In this document: positions 1 to 7,665 of the stretch, one piece after another
Layout: the number at the start of each line of letters is the position of its first letter
How positions within the stretch are numbered: position 1 is the first letter of the stretch
Source: Kitasatospora sp. Root107
GTDB taxonomy: Bacteria; Actinomycetota; Actinomycetes; Streptomycetales; Streptomycetaceae
NCBI RefSeq assembly: GCF_001424875.1
Contig: NZ_LMCT01000056.1
Location: 1-52,247, forward strand
Reading direction: 5' to 3'
DNA: 52,247 bases
Position numbers and translations under genes: made by a program
Notes under the pieces: model-generated
The model's database searches: none
Seen by the model: the letters and a program-made list of their open reading frames with translations, nothing else
What the model was told of the DNA's origin: nothing

Positions 1-1440
1 GTTGGGGGCGTCCAGCGGTACGGCCCGGTTGACCGCGACGTGGATGCCCCAGAGCGGGTTGGGGCTGCTCACCGACCAGTCGCTGCCGGCCACCAGCCGG
101 GCTCCGGCCCGCTGCAGGTCCCCGAACGGGTACTGCCAGGCGGCGCGTTCGGAGCCCAGGAACGGGATGGTGAGCTCGTCCATCTGCGGCTCGTGCGCGG
201 CCCACAGCGCCTGGATGTTGGCACCTGCGCCGAGCTCGGCGAACCGGGCCAGGTCGTCGGGGTGGATCACCTGAAGGTGCGCCAGGTGGTGGCGGTTGTC
301 CCCCACGCCGTTGGCCGCCCGGGCGGCCGCCAGCGCGTCCAGGGCCTGGCGGACGGCGCGGTCGCCGAGCGCGTGGAAGTGCACCTGGAACCCGGCGGCG
401 TCCAGTGCGCAGACCGCCTCGGTGAGCAACTCCGGGCCGACGAAGGTGAGTCCGGAGTTCTGGGTGGGGCAGCCGCAGGCGTCCAGGTAGGGCTCCAGCA
501 TGCTGGCGGTGAAGTTCTCCGCGATGCCGTCCTGCATGATCTTCACGGTGGTGGCGGCGAACCGCCCGACCTGTCCGCCGCGTCGGCGCTCCTCCAGATC
601 GGGCAGCTGCTCCAGGCCGCGTTCGCGGTCCCACCAGAGCGCGCCCACCACCCGGGCCTTCAGCGAGCCGTCGGCCGCCGCACGCAGGTAGACCTGGTAG
701 TTGTCGGGGTTGCCGGGGAAGGCGCCGATCATGGCGTCCTGCCAGCTGGTCACCCCGAGCGAGAACAGGTGTTCCTGGGCGACCAGCAGACCGGCCTGCG
801 CCTCCTCCGCCGTCGCGACCGGTACGTGGTCGGCGACCAGGTCCATCGCCCCCTCCTGCAGGGTGCCGGCCGGGCTGCCGTCCGCCTCCCGCTCGATCCG
901 GCCGTCCGCCGGGTCGGGGGTGTCGCGGTCGACGCCCGCCAGCCGCAGGGCCGCCGAGTTCACCCAGGCGCCGTGCCCGTCCCGGTTGGTGAGCAGCACC
1001 GGCCGGTCCGGCACCACGGCGTCGAGCATCGCCCGGGTCGGGACGCCGCCGGGGAAGACGTCCATCGACCAGCCGCCGCCGCAGATCCACTGCGCCTCGG
1101 GGTGGGCCTCGGCGTACTCCGCGACCACTGCCAGGTAGCCGTCCACCGAGCGCTCGGCGGACAGGTCGCAGCGCAGCATCTGAACGCCGGCCACCGCCGG
1201 GTGCACGTGGGCGTCCTGGAATCCGGGGACCAGCAGACCGCCCGCGAGGTCGACCACCTCGGTGTCCCGGTCCACCAGCAGCCGGACCGACGTCTCGTCG
1301 GCGACCGAGATGATCCGGCCGTTGGCGACCGCCACGGCGGCCTCGACCGGCGCGGGGCCGGTGGCGGTGAAAACCCGGCCACCGACGAAGACGGTGTCTG
1401 CCCGCTGCCCTGGTGTGTCCTGTGTGCCCTGTGTCGTCAA
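1..1440 (-). CDS. Amidohydrolase family 3 (YtcJ-like), C-terminus cut off by the window edge
   Basis: Read on the minus strand, the frame is open from a TTG at 1438-1440 to base 1 (480 codons). A clear ribosome site, GAGGGGGAG, lies at 1446-1454. The N-terminus has the amidohydrolase layout: a beta-sandwich start (VFVGGRVFT), then LLVPGFQDAHVHP with the metal-binding HxH. Later come GGGWS, a stretch around VKIMQDGIAENFT, HFHALGD and HLAHLQV, which match the metal and substrate segments of YtcJ-type enzymes. Members hydrolyse amide or related C-N bonds in metal-dependent (alpha/beta)8 barrels; the substrate cannot be told from sequence. The gene is divergent from the TetR gene and shares its operator, so it is likely repressed by that protein. 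The product is cytoplasmic, with no signal peptide seen. Confidence 0.85.
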   Translation of the reverse strand, partial: MTTQGTQDTPGQRADTVFVGGRVFTATGPAPVEAAVAVANGRIISVADETSVRLLVDRDTEVVDLAGGLLVPGFQDAHVHPAVAGVQMLRCDLSAERSVDGYLAVVAEYAEAHPEAQWICGGGWSMDVFPGGVPTRAMLDAVVPDRPVLLTNRDGHGAWVNSAALRLAGVDRDTPDPADGRIEREADGSPAGTLQEGAMDLVADHVPVATAEEAQAGLLVAQEHLFSLGVTSWQDAMIGAFPGNPDNYQVYLRAAADGSLKARVVGALWWDRERGLEQLPDLEERRRGGQVGRFAATTVKIMQDGIAENFTASMLEPYLDACGCPTQNSGLTFVGPELLTEAVCALDAAGFQVHFHALGDRAVRQALDALAAARAANGVGDNRHHLAHLQVIHPDDLARFAELGAGANIQALWAAHEPQMDELTIPFLGSERAAWQYPFGDLQRAGARLVAGSDWSVSSPNPLWGIHVAVNRAVPLDAPN

Positions 1441-1489
1441 CGGAACTCCCCCTCGGCGGGCGGGCCCGCACGTCGTGTTGTTGAGGAGG

Positions 1490-1530
1490 AGTGAACGGCA
1501 GCGCAACACTGTTGTCAACGGTGTTGCGCT
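1490..1530 (-). promoter_or_regulatory. TetR operator palindrome O1 with the amidohydrolase promoter
   Basis: A 31-bp palindrome at 1500-1530 has arms AGCGCAACAC and GTGTTGCGCT around a core of GTTG-T-CAAC, with a single mismatched pair plus the central base. On the minus strand the core supplies a perfect -35 box TTGACA (1518-1513), followed by a 17-nt spacer and a weak -10 TTCACT (1495-1490). A bound repressor would therefore cover the -35 of the amidohydrolase promoter and sit just upstream of the tetR start. A near copy lies at 2299-2327. Operator function is inferred from symmetry, duplication and position. Confidence 0.75.
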
Positions 1531-1563
1531 AACTGGTCGGCAGATCGATACACTGAGGTCACT

Positions 1564-2259
1564 ATGTCGAAGCCACCCGTGACTCCAGCCCGCAGCAAGC
1601 GCGTTGGCGCTCAGCTGACACCCGAGGCGATCATCGATGCGAGCCTGCGGATCGCCGCCCGTGGCAGCGCCGACGCCTTCACGGTCCGACGACTCGGCGA
1701 AGAGCTGGGCACCGATCCGACCGCGATCTACCGACACTACCGGGACAAGGACGAGCTGCTGCTCTCCGTCGCCGACCGGACCCTGGGCGAGGTGCTCGAC
1801 AGCATCCCGGCCGGCCTCGACTGGAAGGGGCGGCTACGGGCGCTGGCGGACGGCTCGCTCGCGGTCGCCCTCAAGTACCCGGCCGTTAGCTCAGCGATGG
1901 CCAGCAGGACCACCAGACGCACCAACGAGTTCCGGGTCGTCGAGCTGATCCTCGGAGCCGTCCGCGAGGCGGGCCTCGACGGCGTCGAGGCGGCCGTCCA
2001 CTACCGGATGGTCGGCGACTCGCTGCTGGCCTACGTCGGCCAGCGGGCTGCCTACCTGCTCTTCGACCCGGAGGTCAGGGCCGGTGACGAGTCGTCCTGG
2101 AGTCGGGAGTACCGGCTGGTCGACGCCGAGGGATTCCCGAACATCGCCCGACTGGGCCGGGAGTTGGCCGAGGTGACGCACGACCAGATCTTCCATGCCA
2201 GGGTCGAGGCCCTGATCACCGCGATCGAGCAGCGGGCCGAGGCCGTTCGCGGGGCGTGA
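1564..2259 (+). CDS. TetR/AcrR-family transcriptional repressor
   Basis: A 231-residue protein with ATG at 1564 preceded by GAGG at 1554-1557. Residues about 20-65 form a TetR helix-turn-helix: AIIDASLRIAA, then FTVRRLGEELGTDPTAIYRHY and KDELL, the usual recognition-helix pattern. The rest is all-helical, as expected for a ligand-binding dimerisation domain. TetR proteins bind palindromic operators as dimers and release on binding a small ligand. The palindromes at 1500-1530 and 2299-2327 flank the gene on both sides and precede the amidohydrolase and the amine oxidase, so it most likely represses both and itself. The ligand is unknown; an amine or amide handled by the two enzymes is a reasonable guess. 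Confidence 0.92.
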   Translation: MSKPPVTPARSKRVGAQLTPEAIIDASLRIAARGSADAFTVRRLGEELGTDPTAIYRHYRDKDELLLSVADRTLGEVLDSIPAGLDWKGRLRALADGSLAVALKYPAVSSAMASRTTRRTNEFRVVELILGAVREAGLDGVEAAVHYRMVGDSLLAYVGQRAAYLLFDPEVRAGDESSWSREYRLVDAEGFPNIARLGRELAEVTHDQIFHARVEALITAIEQRAEAVRGA

Positions 2260-2298
2260 CGCCGGGGGTGGGTACGGGTGCCGGTTCTGCACGAGAGC

Positions 2299-2339
2299 GC
2301 GCAACACCGTTGACAACGGTGCTGCGCGAGCGCTTCACT
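2299..2339 (+). promoter_or_regulatory. TetR operator palindrome O2 with the amine oxidase promoter
   Basis: A 29-bp palindrome (2299-2327) has arms GCGCAACACC and GGTGCTGCGC around the core GTTG-A-CAAC; one pair and the central base deviate. The core holds TTGACA (2310-2315). After 18 nt comes TTCACT (2334-2339), so the arrangement copies that at 1490-1518. The next start codon is at 2462. The shared core and shared position over the -35 box argue for one regulator acting on both promoters. Confidence 0.72.
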
Positions 2340-2461
2340 CCCCATCAACTCGAAAAACGCGTCGGGCGCCATGCCGCCGCGCGAGCCTCTCCGAACTGTC
2401 TCCGCCTGCGGTCCCCCACTTGATGCCGCAGGGAAGCCACCCTCCCGAGAAGAGGCACCAC

Positions 2462-4126
2462 ATGAACCGCGTACCCTCCGGCCTGCCCTCGACCCGCTCC
2501 GGATCCCCCGCCGGAGACCGGGCCGGGCTGCCCGATCCGCTGCGGGCGGTCTTCGCCACCCTCGGCGAGGCCCGGCGCCGCCGGATGCCCGTCGCCGAGG
2601 TCGCCGGAGAACGAGCCGCGCAGGCCGAGCGTGCCGAGCAGCAGCTGAGCCGTCGTCAGCTCCTGGGCACCGCCGGCGCGCTCGCCGCCGCCTCCGTACC
2701 CGCCGGGATGCTCGCCCCCTCCCGGGCCGCCGCTGCCACCGCACCCCGGGTGGTGGTGGTCGGGGCCGGCCTGGCGGGGCTGCGCTGCGCCCATCAGCTG
2801 TGGAACCGGGCCAAGCCGGTCGCCGCCACGGTCTACGAGGCCGACACCACCCACCTCGGCGGCCGCTGCTGGTCGCTGCGCGGCTTCTTCGAGGGCGGCC
2901 AGGTCAGCGAGCACGGCGGCTCGTTCATCAGCTCCACCGACAAGGCCGTGCTCAACCTGGCCAACAGCCTCGGCCTGCAACGCGAGTACGCGAACGGCGG
3001 CGAGCTGGACACCGGCGACTACGCCGGGTGGGTCAACGACTCGCTCTACAACGGCAGCCAGCAGCAGGACGACTGGATCGCGACTGCCTTCGACGCGTTC
3101 AGCGCCTCCTACCGGGCCATCGGCACACCGCGCTACGACAACTACACCGCCGAGGCGCGCCGGCTCGACCAACTCTCCTGCCTGGACTACCTCGCCGAGA
3201 TCGGCCTGCCCGCGAACTCCCGGCTCGGCCAGCTGATCCAGGCCCTCCAGCTGCAGACCGGCGGCGAGCCCGGGCAGTCCTCGGCCCTGAACATGATCGG
3301 CTTCCTCGGCGGGTCGAGCATCTTCGCCGGCGGCCGCGGCTTCGACGAGAAGTACCACCTGGTGGGCGGCAACGACCAGTTGGTGACCGGAATGGTCGGC
3401 CAGCTGCCGGCTGGGGCGGTCAAGCAGGGGTACGAGCTGATCGCCCTGGCCCGGAACGGCGACGGCAGCTACACCTGCACCTTCGACCACTGCGGCAGCA
3501 CCGTCTCGGTCCCGGCCGACCACGTGGTGCTGGCGCTGCCGTTCAGCACCCTGCGCAAGGTCGATCTGTCCCGGGCTCAGCTGTCCCCGCTGAAACTGAC
3601 CGCGATCCGGGAGCAAGGGATGGGCCAGAACGCCAAGTTGGTCACCCAGCTCACCCGGAAGACCTGGCCCGCCCTCGGGTACAACGGCATCTCCAACACC
3701 GGCCCGCTCGGCTACCAGACCGCCTGGGACGGCTCGGTGCAGCTCGGCGAGGCGGGCGCACCGGCCCTGCTGGTCAACTTCCCCGGCGGCGACGGTGCCC
3801 GCGACCGGCTCACCGGCGCGGCCCACGGCCCGGCGCCGGCCGCCGACGTGAACGCCTTCCTCGCCCAGATCGAACACGTCCACCCCGGCACCACGGCCGC
3901 GTACAACGGCCGGGCGTACGAGGACCACTGGTCGCTCGACCCGTGGCACCTTGGCGCGTACCACTACTACAAGGTCGGCCAGTACACCGCGTTCGCGGGT
4001 TACGAGGCCGTCCAGGAGGGCCGGATCCACTTCGCCGGCGAACACACCGACGTGGACAACGCCACCCTCAACGCCGCACTGGTCTCCGGCGCCCGGACGG
4101 CCGCCGAGATCACCGCGCAGCTCTGA
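2462..4126 (+). CDS. Secreted flavin monoamine oxidase family protein (Tat signal)
   Basis: The start ATG 2462 has GAGAAGAGG 6 nt upstream; an earlier in-frame ATG at 2420 lacks a site. The 554-residue product has an unusually long N-region, then a twin-arginine motif SRRQLLG (residues 63-69) and a hydrophobic stretch ending in ASRA-like alanines, so folded export is likely. Mature protein begins with an FAD dinucleotide motif (VVVVGAGLAGL, about 97-107), continues with GGRCWSLRG and closes with FAGEHTDVDNATLNAAL, the C-terminal FAD-contacting segment of the amine oxidase family. Such enzymes oxidise amines to imines with H2O2 release. Controlled from O2 by the TetR protein. Substrate is not predictable. 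Confidence 0.88.
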   Translation: MNRVPSGLPSTRSGSPAGDRAGLPDPLRAVFATLGEARRRRMPVAEVAGERAAQAERAEQQLSRRQLLGTAGALAAASVPAGMLAPSRAAAATAPRVVVVGAGLAGLRCAHQLWNRAKPVAATVYEADTTHLGGRCWSLRGFFEGGQVSEHGGSFISSTDKAVLNLANSLGLQREYANGGELDTGDYAGWVNDSLYNGSQQQDDWIATAFDAFSASYRAIGTPRYDNYTAEARRLDQLSCLDYLAEIGLPANSRLGQLIQALQLQTGGEPGQSSALNMIGFLGGSSIFAGGRGFDEKYHLVGGNDQLVTGMVGQLPAGAVKQGYELIALARNGDGSYTCTFDHCGSTVSVPADHVVLALPFSTLRKVDLSRAQLSPLKLTAIREQGMGQNAKLVTQLTRKTWPALGYNGISNTGPLGYQTAWDGSVQLGEAGAPALLVNFPGGDGARDRLTGAAHGPAPAADVNAFLAQIEHVHPGTTAAYNGRAYEDHWSLDPWHLGAYHYYKVGQYTAFAGYEAVQEGRIHFAGEHTDVDNATLNAALVSGARTAAEITAQL

Positions 4127-4159
4127 CCGTTGGGGGCGCAGGCCGAATTCAGTTGCTCC

Positions 4160-4177
4160 GGGGGAGAGTGCTCCCCC
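4160..4177. promoter_or_regulatory. Inverted repeat GGGGGAG-AGTG-CTCCCCC
   Basis: A perfect 7-bp stem with a 4-nt loop lies 34 nt after the amine oxidase stop and is directly followed by TACAGT (4178-4183), a plausible -10 box. It could be a weak terminator for the upstream gene, but it lacks a T tract. An operator over the promoter of the following MFS gene is equally possible. Confidence 0.4.
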
Positions 4178-4288
4178 TACAGTGGCGGCCATGCGCCCTC
4201 AACTGAGCGCCGCCGTCAGTGCGGTGTGGTTCCACGTGTCCTCAACCGATCGAAGAACCGTCCGGCAGACAGCCGTTGGGGAGATCCG

Positions 4289-5549
4289 GTGACCGGGAGC
4301 CGACGTCCGTTCCGGGCGCTGCTGACCGCGATCAGCCTCGCCCAGGCCGGCACGGCGGTGTCGGTGATCGCCCTGCCCTGGTTCGTCCTGGTGACCACGG
4401 GCAGCGCCACCAGCACCGGCCTCACCGCCTTCTGCGAACTCGTCCCGTACGTTCTCTGCAAGGGCCTCACCGGCCCGGTGGTCGACCGGCTCGGGGCCCG
4501 GCTGATCTCCTGGACCGCCGATGCGGTCAGTGCCCTGGCAGTCGGACTGGTCCCGCTGCTGCACGCGCTCGACCTGCTGCCGCTCTGGGCCCTGCTCCTG
4601 CTGGTGGCCCTGGTCGGGACGGTGCGCGGCCCCGGCGACCTGTCCAAGGACGTCCTGCTCCCCGAGACCGCCGAGCTCGGCGGGGTGCCGCTGGAGCGGG
4701 CGACCGGTCTGCTCGGCGTGGTGAACCGCCTGGCCTCGACGGTCGGCCCGGTCGGCGGCGGCGCGGCGGTCGCCGTGGCCGGGCCGATGACCGCACTGCT
4801 GCTCAACGCGGCGGCTTTCCTGGGGGGTTCACTGATCATCGGCGGGCTGCTGCCGACCGGGGTCGGCCGGCCCGCCCCGGGGCGAGCCACTGGTGATCAC
4901 CGTCACCGCGCTGTTCGCCGCCACCAACCTGCTGGATGCCGCCCTCTCGAGCGTCCTGCTGCCGGTCTGGGCCCGGGAGTCCGGCCACGGGCCGTCCGCG
5001 ATCGGGTTGGTGGCCGGCGCCATGGGTGTCACGGCGCTGGGCGGCAGCCTGCTGGCGGCCGTGTACGCAGCCCGGCTGCCCCGAAGGCCCGTATTCCTGA
5101 CGGGCTTTCTGATCGCCGGTGCGCCCCGCTTCCTGGTCCTCGCCCTGGACCTTCCGCTGTGGCTGGTGACCGCCGTGTTCGCGGCATCGGGCTTCGGCGC
5201 GGGCTTCGTGAACCCGATCATCGGTGCGGTGCTGCTGGAACGGATACCGCGCCCGCTGCTCGGCCGGGTCCGGGCGATCAGGGACTCCGTGGTCTGGGCG
5301 GGCATCCCGGTGGGCGGCCTGCTCGGCGGTCTCGCGGCGAGCGCGGCCGGGCCCACTCTCGTCCTGACCGTCGCCGGCCTCGGCTACCTACTGGTCACCC
5401 TCTTCGCCGTACTGCGGCCCGAGTGGCGGCAGTTGGATCGCCCGGGCACCGCGCTGCGCCGCCGAACCAGCCCACTGCTGACCCGTGGCTGCCGTCCGGA
5501 CCTCCCGTCCGACCGGGGTGCGACGTACGTTCCCCGGCTGCCGTGCTGA
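4289..5549 (+). pseudogene. MFS exporter broken by an internal deletion/frameshift
   Basis: GTG 4289 has GGGGAGA upstream and opens a typical MFS half: TM1 (LLTAISLAQAGTAVSVIAL), a GP-VVDRLGARL loop after TM2, and helices through NAAAFLGGSLIIGGLLPTGV (TM6). At about 4875-4893 the frame changes by +1. The other frame continues with VITVTALFAATNLLDAALS (TM7) through TM12 and stops at 5549. The long TM6-TM7 loop found in the enterobactin-exporter-like MFS group is missing: the sequence goes from GVGRPAPG almost straight to EPLVITV. A deletion of 3n+2 bases in the loop explains both facts better than a single-base sequencing slip. Both halves are otherwise well preserved, so the break is recent. 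A 33-codon ORF (about 4192-4292) overlaps the GTG but shows no recognisable domain. Confidence 0.68.
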
Positions 5550-5557
5550 CATCCGAC

Positions 5558-5582
5558 CGTTGCTACCGAGGGGTAGCCAACG
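5558..5582. terminator. Hairpin after the broken MFS gene
   Basis: CGTTGCTACC and GGTAGCCAACG pair around GAGG with one bulged base, 9 nt after the MFS stop at 5549. No T tract follows, as is common in high-GC actinomycetes. Confidence 0.4.
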
Positions 5583-5595
5583 ACCGACTCCAGGG

Positions 5596-5624
5596 CTGAC
5601 AGTGGGTCACTGAACGCGTACATT
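5596..5624 (+). promoter_or_regulatory. Promoter of the GH5-type gene
   Basis: CTGACA (5596-5601), a 17-nt spacer and TACATT (5619-5624) form a good vegetative promoter. Transcription would start near 5631, leaving a leader of about 39 nt before the GTG at 5670. Confidence 0.5.
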
Positions 5625-5669
5625 CACCTGCTTGCACCGCCTCGTACCCTAACCCTCAAGGGAGAGACC

Positions 5670-7607
5670 GTGAGAAACGCCAGGTCAGGCACGATCAGAA
5701 GGGCCCTCACCCGGACCCTCTGCGTCGCGGCCCTACTGTCCGGGCTGCCCACCGGACTGAACGCGGCGGCCGCCGCCCCGGCCACCGCGACACCTCAGAC
5801 CGGTGCGCAGCTCGCCGCCTCCTGGACCGGACCGCTCAGCACCCGGGGCCGCTGGATCGTGGACGCGAACGGCAACCGCTTCAAGCTGAAGTCCGGTAAC
5901 TGGGAGGGCGCCCAGGGCACTTGGCAGGGCAGCGGGGACATCGGTGATCCCGCGAATCACATGCACGGGGAGGACGCGCACAACATGCCGCTGGGGCTGG
6001 ACCGGGTCCCGATGGCGAAGATCCTGGCCGACTTCCACGGGCTCGGCATCAACAGCATCAGGCTCCCCTTCTCCAACGCCCTCCTCCACGACACCACCCC
6101 CGTGCCGGACGCGGCCGTCGCGGCCAACCCCCAGCTGCGCGGGTCCACCGGGCTCCAGGTGTTCGACGCGGTGGTCGCCGCGCTGACCGCCGACGGATTC
6201 GCTGTGATCCTCAACAACCACACCACGACGGCCCGTTGGTGCTGCGGTCTGGACGGCAACGAGCGCTGGAACAGCGGGCAGTCCACCGAGCAGTGGATCG
6301 CCGACTGGGTCTTCGTGGCCGAGCGCTACCGGGCGAACAAGCGGGTGGTCGGCGCCGACCTCCGTAACGAGATCCGCCGGGACGTCTGGGACGACCCCAA
6401 CTGGGGCTGGGGCGACTCGCACGACGCGAACGCGGCCTTCGAGGCCGCCGGGAACCGGATCCTGCAGGCCGCACCTGACCTGCTGGTCGTGATGGAGGGC
6501 ATCAACTGGTACGGCATCCCGCTCGACGGGCTGCCGCACGGCCGGCCGGTGCTCGCCCCCGTCCGCACGCTCTCCAACACCCTGATCAACTCGGGCAAGT
6601 TGGTGTACGCGGCGCACTTCTACGCCTACACCGGCCCGGCCAACAGTGGTGCGGGCAGCGGGCTCGGGGCCACCAGCGACCCCCGCTACCAGGACTTCAC
6701 CGCCGCCGAGCTCGCCCAGGTGGCGGACCGGGAGGCGCTGTTCGTCACCCAGTCCGGGCAGCACTTCACCGCCCCCGTGTGGATCAGCGAGTTCGGCGCC
6801 GGCGGGCGTGGCTCGAACGACGCCAAGGAGCAGGCCTGGCTCCGCAACTTCACGGACATCCTGGTGGCCAATGACACCGACTTCGCGATCTGGCCGCTGG
6901 TCGGCTGGACCAAGGACGGTGCGCCGCTGGACAGTTGGTCCCTGCTCTCCTACGCCCCTGACGGCTCCCGGCTGAGCATCGACGATCCCGGTGACTGGCG
7001 GGTGACGGACTGGCGCAGGCTGGTCGGAGCTCCGGGCCTGACCGGGCCGGTGGCCCGGGTCGACCACTGGAACATGCTCAACCTCGACCACGGCGACTAC
7101 GTCGTCTCGTCCCGGATGCTCGCCCTGCCCGACTGGGACTCGGGCGCCCGCAAGGGCAACTGCCCGGACGGCCAACGCCTGACCGGCCTCGGCCGCAGCG
7201 ACAGCCGGGGCCTGTGCACCGACTCGGCCCAGCCCGGGCTCACCAACGCGCCCTACCTGCGCGTCACCGACGAGCGCTATGTGACCGGGGACGACTGGGC
7301 ATCCGGGTACAACAAACTGCAGTGCCCGGACGGGCAACTTGCGGTCGGCTACAGCGTCCGGGGCAGCGCGATGGCGTCCCTGCTCTGCGCCCAGGCGAAC
7401 GCTCCGCTGCCCGCATCGGGCCGGAACGTGTGGTTCGACCACGGTGACAACCGTCCGGCCAACGGCGGCTCGACCGCCAGTGACTGGGCCCCCGGCTACT
7501 ACAAGGGCCAGTGCACCGACCGGGAGTACGTCGCGGGCGTCGCCTTCACCTGGAAGTGGAACCACGGCGGGGTGCCCGACGCCCTGCTCTGCCGACCGCT
7601 GAGCTGA
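5670..7607 (+). CDS. Secreted GH5-type glycoside hydrolase with a C-terminal Cys-repeat domain
   Basis: GTG 5670 has GGGAGAG 6 nt upstream. The 645-residue product begins with a Sec-type signal (RRALTRTLCVAALLSGLPTG, cleavage near AAAAAP). A GH5-like catalytic barrel spans about residues 55-460: INSIRLPFSNAL, VILNNHTTT, ADLRNE with the acid/base Glu234, and VWISEFGAGG with the nucleophile Glu374. Family members cleave beta-glucans, mannans or related polysaccharides outside the cell. Residues about 470-645 hold three imperfect repeats of some 50 residues with the pattern W-(A/D)-(S/P)-G-x-x-K-x-x-C near the start and LC at the end. I do not recognise this module; a carbohydrate-binding role is a guess. 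The gene ends at a strong bidirectional terminator. Confidence 0.86.
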   Translation: MRNARSGTIRRALTRTLCVAALLSGLPTGLNAAAAAPATATPQTGAQLAASWTGPLSTRGRWIVDANGNRFKLKSGNWEGAQGTWQGSGDIGDPANHMHGEDAHNMPLGLDRVPMAKILADFHGLGINSIRLPFSNALLHDTTPVPDAAVAANPQLRGSTGLQVFDAVVAALTADGFAVILNNHTTTARWCCGLDGNERWNSGQSTEQWIADWVFVAERYRANKRVVGADLRNEIRRDVWDDPNWGWGDSHDANAAFEAAGNRILQAAPDLLVVMEGINWYGIPLDGLPHGRPVLAPVRTLSNTLINSGKLVYAAHFYAYTGPANSGAGSGLGATSDPRYQDFTAAELAQVADREALFVTQSGQHFTAPVWISEFGAGGRGSNDAKEQAWLRNFTDILVANDTDFAIWPLVGWTKDGAPLDSWSLLSYAPDGSRLSIDDPGDWRVTDWRRLVGAPGLTGPVARVDHWNMLNLDHGDYVVSSRMLALPDWDSGARKGNCPDGQRLTGLGRSDSRGLCTDSAQPGLTNAPYLRVTDERYVTGDDWASGYNKLQCPDGQLAVGYSVRGSAMASLLCAQANAPLPASGRNVWFDHGDNRPANGGSTASDWAPGYYKGQCTDREYVAGVAFTWKWNHGGVPDALLCRPLS

Positions 7608-7613
7608 ACCGTC

Positions 7614-7653
7614 GGCGCCGGGCCGCAGGTCGGAAGGCCTGCGGCCCGGCGCC
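7614..7653. terminator. Strong bidirectional terminator
   Basis: GGCGCCGGGCCGCAGG (7614-7629) pairs perfectly with CCTGCGGCCCGGCGCC (7638-7653) over an 8-nt loop: a 16-bp stem between the convergent genes ending at 7607 and 7666. CCGTC/GACGG can extend the stem past one bulge. Confidence 0.85.
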
Positions 7654-7665
7654 GGACGGTACGGG

